Assembly (NCBI GenBank): GCA_030642585.1
Contig: DAOWNN010000204.1
Span: 1 to 5,054, forward strand
DNA from: Bacteroidota bacterium
GTDB taxonomy: Bacteria; Bacteroidota; Bacteroidia; Bacteroidales; VadinHA17
Reading direction: 5' to 3'
Length of the DNA: 5,054 bases
The notes beneath the pieces are model-generated. The model made no database searches. It was not told where the DNA came from and worked only from the letters and a program-made list of their open reading frames with translations. Below are positions 1 to 5,054 of the stretch, piece by piece (the stretch's first letter is position 1; each line of letters opens with the position of its first letter). The translations under genes and the position numbers were made by a program.

Positions 1-4
1 ATAT

Positions 5-64
5 TGTGAAATAATTAACAGTTAAATACAATCTATTATACCACCATTGTGCGGTTTTTATTAT
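5..64 (+). repeat. Diverged direct repeat A, copy 1
   Basis: The first 17 bases, TGTGAAATAATTAACAG, match 16 of 17 bases of copy 2 at 375-391. Weaker similarity continues with gaps through AATACA/AATACAA-like, ACCAT and TTATTA blocks. The core is itself imperfectly palindromic (TGT-N10-ACA). Confidence 0.55.
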
Positions 65-142
65 GCAATTCGCCCATTGCGGTCAGGCATTGCTAAATTT
101 TTATTAATCAATATTCTCTGACCGCCAACATGAGCGCCGCAC
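49..142. repeat. Nested inverted repeat (large palindromic element)
   Basis: Outer arms GTGCGG (49-54) and CCGCAC (137-142) are perfect reverse complements. Inner arms GCGGTCAG (79-86) and CTGACCGC (118-125) are also perfect over eight bases, and ATTG (89-92) can pair with CAAT (109-112) within the loop. The two arm pairs are correctly nested, so a cruciform or an RNA hairpin is possible on either strand. This is the form of a REP/MITE-like element; no transposase gene is visible. Confidence 0.6.
52..86 (+). repeat. Diverged direct repeat B, copy 1
   Basis: CGGTTTTTATTAT (52-64) matches CGGTCTTTATTAT (301-313) at 12 of 13 bases. Both copies then have CATTGC at the same offset (75-80 here) and a GGTCAG farther on (81-86 here). 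It overlaps the end of repeat A copy 1 and the left arm of the large inverted repeat. Confidence 0.45.
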
Positions 143-148
143 TTAACC

Positions 149-167
149 CTGGGTTGCACCCACCCAG
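149..167. repeat. Short hairpin
   Basis: CTGGGT (149-154) and ACCCAG (162-167) form a perfect six-base-pair stem with a seven-base loop; GGGT (151-154) with ACCC (158-161) is a competing pairing. No T-run follows on either strand, so it is not a standard terminator. Confidence 0.5.
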
Positions 168-246
168 ACAATTTAACTAAAGCCATGATTATTAAGTTTA
201 TTGTAGTCTGTACCAAAACCAGATGCTCAAAAATGTGGGTTTACCC

Positions 247-287
247 GGGGCTATAAATATTCAAGCCCTACGGGCTTATAGCTACCC
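247..287. repeat. Bulged GC-rich hairpin
   Basis: AAGCCC (263-268) and GGGCTT (272-277) form a perfect stem with a TAC loop. It is extended by GCTAT (250-254) with ATAGC (278-282) across an eight-base bulge, and by GGG (247-249) with CCC (285-287). It lies about 150 bp beyond the end of the operon. On the minus strand a short ATTTTT follows only after another 12 bases or so, so a terminator role is possible but weak. Confidence 0.55.
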
Positions 288-300
288 TATTAAAAAATTC

Positions 301-354
301 CGGTCTTTATTATAGCATATACACATTGCTTCTTGCAATCAACAATTTGGTCAG
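301..354 (+). repeat. Diverged direct repeat B, copy 2
   Basis: CGGTCTTTATTAT (301-313), CATTGC (324-329) and GGTCAG (349-354) repeat the order of blocks seen at 52-86, with 19 extra bases between the last two blocks. ATTGC (325-329) and GCAAT (335-339) can form a five-base-pair hairpin inside the extra segment. Confidence 0.45.
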
Positions 355-374
355 AAAGTTTACAGAAAATGTGC

Positions 375-428
375 TGTGAAACAATTAACAGCCAATCATA
401 ATGTAATACAACCATCGCGACTTATTAC
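375..428 (+). repeat. Diverged direct repeat A, copy 2
   Basis: This copy begins TGTGAAACAATTAACAG and continues with AATACAACCAT (406-416) and TTATTA (422-427), in the same order as in copy 1, 370 bp to the left. It ends just short of the stop codon of the TPR gene. GCTGT (373-377) and ACAGC (388-392) can pair, giving a weak hairpin across the core. Confidence 0.55.
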
Positions 429-436
429 GTGGTAGT

Positions 437-1060
437 TTATTTTATTTGTTCTAAACCTTCAATAGCTGAAGATCCTCCGGGTGTATGTAAAAGAGCTTTT
501 TGAAATAAAATACGAGCTTCCCGAACACGATGAAGCTTATAATTTGTCCAGCCAAACATAATCAACCCGTCATAATCGAACGGAAATAAGTTCACAACCT
601 TTTCAAAATATTTATAAGCCACAGTATATTCTTCACGTCCATAATAAATTAATCCAAGACGATGATTTGCCACAGAATTATTTGGGCAAATTTCAAGAAT
701 ATCCTTGTATTGTTTAATAGTATGATTCCAGTTTCCGGCAGCAGATGAGGGATAAACATAACCAAACTTTGCCTCAATGGACATGGGCTTTAAAATAATT
801 GCCTTATTATAGTAAGCCATGGATTCACTGAACAGGCCCAATTGATAACTCAACCATCCCAGCCTTAAATTTATTTCATATGAATTTTCATCGTAAACAT
901 TTTTTAAAACATCTACAGATTTTTGAGTTTCACCGGCAGCTTCCTGCAGGTAGCTTTCCTGAAAAGCATTGATTTGTTTGGTATAATCCTGGGCGAATAT
1001 AGTTGTAGTAAACAAAATCAGGATAATAAACATACGAAAAAACTTACTTAAAATTTCCAT
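437..1060 (-). CDS. Secreted tetratricopeptide-repeat (TPR) protein
   Basis: 207 residues. Residues 1-23 form a signal peptide (hydrophobic run FIILILFTTTIFA, likely cleavage after Ala23 or Gln24); there is no lipobox Cys, so a soluble periplasmic protein is predicted. The mature part is TPR almost throughout: a diverged repeat at about 27-58, then repeats at 61-94 (LGWLSYQLGLFSESMAYYNKAI), 95-128, 129-162 (LGLIYYGREEYTVAYKYFEKVV) and 163-196 (FGWTNYKLHRVREARILFQKAL). TPR domains bind partner proteins or peptides and show no enzymatic site. It is the last gene of the operon; its start overlaps the barrel gene by 13 nt. A scaffold role between inner-membrane and outer-membrane partners of this operon is inference. 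The start at 1060 is well supported by the GGAGG 6 nt upstream and by the signal peptide that begins there. Confidence 0.87.
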   Translation of the reverse strand: MEILSKFFRMFIILILFTTTIFAQDYTKQINAFQESYLQEAAGETQKSVDVLKNVYDENSYEINLRLGWLSYQLGLFSESMAYYNKAIILKPMSIEAKFGYVYPSSAAGNWNHTIKQYKDILEICPNNSVANHRLGLIYYGREEYTVAYKYFEKVVNLFPFDYDGLIMFGWTNYKLHRVREARILFQKALLHTPGGSSAIEGLEQIK

Positions 1061-2382
1061 GATAAACCTCCATAAATTGAGTAAATATAATAAGTCTTTG
1101 AATTCAGATCTGCCTGTAATGGATCATCAGAAACAAAACTACTGATAGAATTCATATAATTATAATTTAGAGAAAAAATAGTTCTGTCTTCATTAAAGGG
1201 AATCATTAAAGAAGCAGTAATAAGAAGATCAGAAGGATTGGGTCCATTAAACACCTGCCACCCTAATTGAGAAACTGTGTGGTGTAAATCACCTGAAGAA
1301 CCCCCAAGCTCAAGCCAAACAGGATTAAAAACCCTGAAACCAGCCTTGTATTCAATATATGATCCCCCTTCATACAATTTGTTGTCAAAAATTTCTTGCT
1401 GCCAATAATATCCACCCCCAAGATATAGGTTTAAGTTTCCGAGAGGAAAAAATGTTATAGAAACACCCTCCTGAATATATTTGCCAAAATTAAGATATGA
1501 GAAAGAAGCAGACCCACCAATTGTTATATAGGGAAAATCTTTAGATAGAAACAAAGACCCGGTAAAATCATTGTATTTGTAAGCTGGCACATAAGAAGTT
1601 GAAAATCCAGACCCAGAGTAGTATTCAGGTATTTTCCCGGGAATATAATGGACAGAACCATATAAATTGAAATCCTTACCTAAATAAATACCACCCAACA
1701 TAAATAAATGATGTTCATACAGTTTTTGAGAAGTAAAATAATATGCATTCATATTATCCTGATAATATGTAAATCGATTATCAATAAACATACCATATTG
1801 ATAATATAAATTGAACCTCCTGGAGACCAAATGATTAAATCCGAAATGAAACTTCATAGAATTGTTTGTAAATACCTGGTATCCATCTATCGAAGGATCA
1901 TCGATATTATTAATTAAATCTACACCAGTTGACAGACTTCCCTGGTAGTATTGCATTCCCATGCTGCCAATGCTGAATTTTGGCATTCGACCTGTAATAT
2001 GTTTTTTTGTTTTGGAAGGAGGAAATTTTCTGGTTACGTCCAGAGCGGCTTTTTCTCTACCGGAAAAGAGGTTGGCAAAATACAAGTACTCAAGTAAATA
2101 CGAATCCTTATCATTGAATTCTGCAGCCTTCTTAAAATGGATCAATGCCTGGTGATAATTTTTTCTTTCATAAAAGGCAATACCCATTCGCATTCTCAGG
2201 TAGAAATAATCATTTCCTTCATTTATAGCTTTCTTTCCCCAAAAGATAAGCTCTGACCAATTTTGCGCTTTATATAAATTAAATGTTTTTTTTTCAGGAT
2301 TCCACACTTCATTTGGATCCTGACCATAGGTAAAACCGAAACAAATAAAAACAAATGCTAATACTAGAGTTAATTTGAACAT
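1048..2382 (-). CDS. TPR-containing outer-membrane beta-barrel protein, YaiO-like
   Basis: 444 residues. A Sec signal peptide covers residues 1-20 (hydrophobic core LTLVLAFVFICFGF, likely cleavage before QDPNE). Residues about 32-118 are TPR-like helical pairs, e.g. WSELIFWGKKAI, YFYLRMRMGIAFYERKNYHQALIHFKKA and YLLEYLYFANLFSGREKAAL. From about residue 135 to the end the sequence alternates aromatic and polar residues in short strands broken by Gly/Asn/Asp turns, ending GGLSWKF; a terminal Phe in an amphipathic last strand is the usual outer-membrane assembly signal. The order signal, TPR, barrel resembles YaiO-family proteins and, in layout only, exporters such as BcsC and PgaA. The ATG at 2382 overlaps the stop of the UT-M23 gene by 13 nt; an AGGAGA lies at 2401-2406, 18 nt upstream, farther than ideal, so translation is probably coupled. 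Substrate unknown; a structural or assembly role is equally possible. Confidence 0.82.
   Translation of the reverse strand: MFKLTLVLAFVFICFGFTYGQDPNEVWNPEKKTFNLYKAQNWSELIFWGKKAINEGNDYFYLRMRMGIAFYERKNYHQALIHFKKAAEFNDKDSYLLEYLYFANLFSGREKAALDVTRKFPPSKTKKHITGRMPKFSIGSMGMQYYQGSLSTGVDLINNIDDPSIDGYQVFTNNSMKFHFGFNHLVSRRFNLYYQYGMFIDNRFTYYQDNMNAYYFTSQKLYEHHLFMLGGIYLGKDFNLYGSVHYIPGKIPEYYSGSGFSTSYVPAYKYNDFTGSLFLSKDFPYITIGGSASFSYLNFGKYIQEGVSITFFPLGNLNLYLGGGYYWQQEIFDNKLYEGGSYIEYKAGFRVFNPVWLELGGSSGDLHHTVSQLGWQVFNGPNPSDLLITASLMIPFNEDRTIFSLNYNYMNSISSFVSDDPLQADLNSKTYYIYSIYGGLSWKF
1067..1072 (-). promoter_or_regulatory. Shine-Dalgarno site of the TPR gene, inside the barrel gene
   Basis: On the minus strand the sequence reads TGGAGG, then six bases, then the ATG at 1060. 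The site lies in the last codons of the outer-membrane barrel gene, where GGAGGT encodes the Gly-Gly of GGLSWKF. It fixes the start of the TPR gene and implies translational coupling of the pair. A full GGAGG is notable because many Bacteroidota genes lack one. Confidence 0.75.
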
Positions 2383-4577
2383 ATAGCATTTATTTGAGTT
2401 TCTCCTGTATCTATTTTTAGAGATCTAATGCCGGAACTATCTATTTGAAATTCAAATTTTGTTTCTTTAAAAAGATGTTTTCCAATAAATCGTTTAGCCG
2501 ATGAATCAAGGCTTATCAAACCCGGAGATAAGTTGTTATCTATCCCGGAGTATTTGATTGAAAATTCTGCACGAAGAAACAGAAAAAACGGAGCAAAGAA
2601 ATCCTGAAGGAATAAGATTTTTTTTCTAAAAATATGGTTTAGTGGATATTGGTCAAATAATTCAAGATCCTGGTAAAAACCGGTTTGAATTTTATAGGCT
2701 GCGAGGTAAAAATAATATAATAAAGAACTTTTGTCTCCCTTGAAGTAAGTGAAAAACAGCAAAGCACCATCTTCTTCAAAAAATGCCTGTGAGTTTGTTT
2801 TAAGACATTCAATATAAGTTTGATTATAGTCGTTGGTTTTAATTTCCCAGCGTGCCTTTGTTTGTTCAATGCCATTATCAATTTGCCAGGAAAACATTTT
2901 TCCGGGAATCAAATGAAATGCTTTTTGAAGAAGAGGGGTAACCGAAATATTAGAAATAACATCATTTAATTGTGGACGGGAAAAGGAAAATAAAACTTTC
3001 CCGGCCTTCCCTTTAAGAAGATAGTGACCAATTGGATAATCAATAGTTGGAGATCCAATAAATGGTGTAGCCTGAACTTGAAAATGTAAGTGTGGATATG
3101 GAGATCTTCCTGAATTTCCACACTTTCCAACAATTTGTCCTGCCACTACCTTATCTCCCTTTTTTACTGTAAATGATTCAGGAACAAGGTGTGATAGTTT
3201 TGTATATAAATGATCGGTGTGCCTGATGATAATAGTATTGCCCCAATTGTTCTTTGTATCAACTTCTCCGATTATATTGTCGGGAATATTATCAATCAGA
3301 TCATCAACATAGCCATCGGCAGGAGCAACTACTGCCTTCCCGTAACAATAGTAATCTTCAAGGAAATCACCATCATTTTTATATATTTTTTGATCTTCAT
3401 CCAGGATCATAAAGTCCCAGGCGTGTTGCCACAGACCCTTATGTGTATGTTCTCCGTTATGTGCCTGGGTAACCTGCCACGCGCCAAAAAATGGCAGCTG
3501 TAAAGAAACAGGAGTTTTTTGTTTAAACCTGGAAAGATAATTACGAAATGAATAAAGATTTTTTTCAGGAGAATTTTGTTGAATAACTACCTCTGACAAA
3601 GAATCCTTTGCTACAATACGAAACTTTAATATGTATAAAAACAATAAAACAACCACATTAAATGGTAATGAATAAATAGGAAGCCCAAAATTTATAAAAA
3701 GTCTGTTCAGGCTAACCACAAGAATCACCACCATTGGCATTAAAATAATAGTCCATAAATACGAAAGCTTTGAAGGAATAATAAAGAAACCACCAATAGC
3801 AATAGATGTAAGAATAAAATTGAATCCTATATAACTGTAGCTAAGTTCAGTAATATTGGCCCCAATTAATAAGTAAAAAAGGTAAGCAGAATAGAAACCA
3901 AGAATGCTTAAAGAAAATGCAATTCTCGAATAATACAAAAGGCCAACAGATATTAAGATACCGGATAATACATTAAATTGAAAAAAGATTGCACCCAATG
4001 AAATAAAATAGGTCTTCACGGAAAAAGGAATATAAACAGAATTCCACCATTGATATAATTGTACCAGGCTCTTCCCTCCAATTATATACATTTCATTAAG
4101 ACTATATATGCCTCTTTCACTAATTCCCAGGGCAGTAAACTCTCTTGTTGCAAGAGATACAATCCAAAAGGAAAGAATGAAAGAAATACTAAGATAAGGA
4201 AGCGCATATTTGCCAATTACTCCTTCCAGAGACACAGAAATAAAAAGTGTAAGCAAAGCCGCTATGAATAGAATAAAAAACAACAACCACCCGGGCGAAA
4301 AATAAATGCCGAGCCCCAAACCAACCAACAGGCTATTGAATCCGTACATTCCTTTATTGATTTGACGTTTATCAAATCCAAACCAATAAGAAACGGCATT
4401 AGTAACCAGAACAGAAAATAAACCACAGATTCCCGCATAAGAATCAATAAAAGTGACAATAAGCAAAAGACCGGCAAACAGCTTTTTGTCAGAAAAGAAT
4501 ACCTGGGAATAACTATTTAAAATCCCGGCAGAAAATTCTTTAAAATGTGTTTTTATTTCTTTTTGCCATTGGCTCAT
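2370..4577 (-). CDS. Urea transporter (UT) domain fused to M23 metallopeptidase domain
   Basis: 735 residues in three parts. Residues about 15-320 are a UT-family membrane channel with both inverted-repeat halves: YGFNSLLVG at 78-86 and IGFNFILTS at 250-258 are the paired pore-helix motifs, and ALPYLS (125-130) and GLPIYS (298-303) are the paired L-P-x-L-T motifs, with Ser replacing Thr in both. UT proteins let urea pass the inner membrane passively. Residues about 365-515 are an M23 (LytM/lysostaphin-like) domain: AVVAPADGYV at 415-424, WGNTIIIRH at 445-453, YTKLSHL at 458-464, the KKGDKVVAGQIVGKCGNSG stretch at 472-490, and HLHF at 496-499, the catalytic and zinc HxH. The first zinc motif is atypical (QHAWDF, 384-389, with H377 and H379 upstream). 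Residues 520-735 are not recognised. There is no signal peptide; the cationic N-terminus leads into helix 1. The ATG at 4577 follows the decarboxylase stop by 15 bp without a clear Shine-Dalgarno sequence, suggesting coupled translation. Frame intact. Confidence 0.92.
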   Translation of the reverse strand: MSQWQKEIKTHFKEFSAGILNSYSQVFFSDKKLFAGLLLIVTFIDSYAGICGLFSVLVTNAVSYWFGFDKRQINKGMYGFNSLLVGLGLGIYFSPGWLLFFILFIAALLTLFISVSLEGVIGKYALPYLSISFILSFWIVSLATREFTALGISERGIYSLNEMYIIGGKSLVQLYQWWNSVYIPFSVKTYFISLGAIFFQFNVLSGILISVGLLYYSRIAFSLSILGFYSAYLFYLLIGANITELSYSYIGFNFILTSIAIGGFFIIPSKLSYLWTIILMPMVVILVVSLNRLFINFGLPIYSLPFNVVVLLFLYILKFRIVAKDSLSEVVIQQNSPEKNLYSFRNYLSRFKQKTPVSLQLPFFGAWQVTQAHNGEHTHKGLWQHAWDFMILDEDQKIYKNDGDFLEDYYCYGKAVVAPADGYVDDLIDNIPDNIIGEVDTKNNWGNTIIIRHTDHLYTKLSHLVPESFTVKKGDKVVAGQIVGKCGNSGRSPYPHLHFQVQATPFIGSPTIDYPIGHYLLKGKAGKVLFSFSRPQLNDVISNISVTPLLQKAFHLIPGKMFSWQIDNGIEQTKARWEIKTNDYNQTYIECLKTNSQAFFEEDGALLFFTYFKGDKSSLLYYFYLAAYKIQTGFYQDLELFDQYPLNHIFRKKILFLQDFFAPFFLFLRAEFSIKYSGIDNNLSPGLISLDSSAKRFIGKHLFKETKFEFQIDSSGIRSLKIDTGETQINAICSN

Positions 4578-4592
4578 AGATAGATGTTTTAA

Positions 4593-5054
4593 TTATTTCA
4601 GGTGTGGAGGTAAACTTTCAAGCGAAACCAAATCGTCGATAGTTTCATTTCTGCGAATAATATGAACATCACCCCCTTCATCTATCATTACCACGTTGGG
4701 TCTCATAGTAATAAACTGCATCCACTGTGTCATATTGTATGCACCAACCCTGTTAATCACAACCTGATCATCTTTCTTTAATGGCGGAAAATCAACAGCT
4801 TCTCTTAGTACATCAATATTCATACAGAGTGGTCCATAAATAGCAGTCTCTTCAGCATGTTCAGAAAAAGGCTGTGCGGGACGAATGTTATGGTCATACC
4901 AGAATGCAGTAAATAATAAGTTCACACCAATATCTAAAATTGTTGACCTTCTTCCGTCAGCAAGACGCTTATTAGCCAGTACGGTTCCCAGCAGATAACC
5001 TGCTTCGTCTATTAATGCACGACCTGTTTCAAGTATAAGTAAAGGTAAATTTTC
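4593..5054 (-). CDS. PLP-dependent decarboxylase, fold-type III (DAP/ornithine/arginine decarboxylase family), C-terminal part only
   Basis: The reading frame is open from the right edge to the TAA at 4593-4595, giving 153 residues; the start lies outside the window. A GTG at 4925 is in frame, but family-like sequence continues upstream of it, so it is internal. Seen, numbering from the edge: ETGR at 9-12 (family E-P-G-R, where Glu and Arg contact PLP), YGPLC at 73-77 (the conserved Cys loop of the second active-site half), D81, GAY at 104-106 (Tyr that contacts PLP in ornithine decarboxylase), RP at 118-119, and IRRNETIDDL at 133-142, matching the C-terminal RRRET-x-EDL signature of diaminopimelate-type enzymes. 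Family role: cytoplasmic, usually dimeric decarboxylation of a basic amino acid. The residue after the catalytic-loop Cys is Met78 where Asp or Glu normally recognises the substrate's distal end, so the substrate is uncertain. It is the first visible gene of the operon, 15 bp before the urea-transporter fusion. Confidence 0.88.
   Translation of the reverse strand, partial: ENLPLLILETGRALIDEAGYLLGTVLANKRLADGRRSTILDIGVNLLFTAFWYDHNIRPAQPFSEHAEETAIYGPLCMNIDVLREAVDFPPLKKDDQVVINRVGAYNMTQWMQFITMRPNVVMIDEGGDVHIIRRNETIDDLVSLESLPPHLK

Larger units (their letters stand above)
1..436. other. Long non-coding interval with diverged repeats and hairpins
   Basis: No reading frame here has family-like content, and I see no tRNA or rRNA. 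The interval follows the last gene of the operon; what lies left of the window is unknown, so it may separate convergent genes or hold a promoter for a leftward gene. It has two families of diverged direct repeats and three sizeable inverted repeats, listed separately. I found no Bacteroidota-type promoter (TTTG near -33 with TAnnTTTG near -7) and no hairpin immediately followed by a T-run on the minus strand, so how the operon ends is not resolved. A relic of small non-autonomous mobile elements is the simplest reading. Confidence 0.6.

Noticed and set aside
118..142. Possible integron attC site suggested by the CGCCAAC and palindromic arms
   Set aside because: The core does not fit RYYYAAC and no matching GTTRRRY partner is present; no integrase or cassette is visible.
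225..287. Intrinsic terminator for the operon
   Set aside because: The hairpin is real, but no T-run follows directly on the minus strand and it is about 150 bp beyond the last stop codon.
375..390. CRP-like box TGTGA-N6-TAACA, also at 5-20
   Set aside because: It matches nine of ten consensus bases, but it is part of a longer diverged repeat, lies after the operon rather than before a visible gene, and no promoter elements accompany it.
1961..2155. Plus-strand open frame of 64 codons
   Set aside because: It lies antisense inside the TPR/barrel gene, has no family-like content and is a shadow of that gene.
2639..2881. Minus-strand open frame of 80 codons
   Set aside because: It is an alternative frame inside the UT-M23 gene with a low-complexity, Lys/Thr-rich product.
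3210..3503. Plus-strand open frame of 97 codons
   Set aside because: It is antisense to the conserved M23 domain, whose motifs are clear on the minus strand.
4059..4271. Plus-strand open frame of 70 codons
   Set aside because: It is antisense to the UT domain and carries no recognisable motif.
4262..4477. Minus-strand hydrophobic open frame of 71 codons
   Set aside because: Its hydrophobicity comes from reading the UT helices in a shifted frame; the true frame holds the YGFN motif.
4593..4925. A complete 110-residue protein starting at the GTG at 4925
   Set aside because: The same frame stays open to the window edge and encodes the ETGR decarboxylase motif upstream, so the GTG is internal.

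Overview
The window is AT-rich DNA that looks like a member of the Bacteroidota or a close relative. The evidence is the AT-rich coding, two Sec-exported TPR proteins, an outer-membrane barrel ending in phenylalanine, and long intergenic DNA with degenerate repeats. Genus cannot be told from this sequence. One intergenic junction does carry a strong Shine-Dalgarno sequence.

All genes are on the minus strand and form one tight operon read from right to left. First comes the C-terminal third of a PLP-dependent fold-type III decarboxylase (DAP/ornithine/arginine decarboxylase family), cut by the right edge. Fifteen bases later comes a 735-residue protein that fuses a complete urea-transporter (UT) membrane domain to an M23 (LytM-like) metallopeptidase domain and a C-terminal region I do not recognise. 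It overlaps by 13 nt a 444-residue secreted protein with N-terminal TPR-like helices and a C-terminal outer-membrane beta-barrel (YaiO-like). That gene overlaps, again by 13 nt, a 207-residue secreted all-TPR protein.

The operon therefore predicts a cytoplasmic amino-acid decarboxylase, an inner-membrane UT channel carrying a possible peptidoglycan hydrolase, a periplasmic TPR protein and a TPR-barrel in the outer membrane. Together these could form an envelope-spanning route for urea, an amine or a related small product, but that is inference. Arginine decarboxylation followed by agmatine hydrolysis releases urea, which would link the first two genes; no agmatinase or arginase is visible here.

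Positions 1-436 hold no gene I can support. They contain two families of diverged direct repeats (5-64 with 375-428; 52-86 with 301-354) and several good inverted repeats (49-142, 149-167, 247-287). This looks like a degenerate cluster of REP/MITE-like elements. No convincing intrinsic terminator follows the operon, and its promoter lies beyond the right edge.
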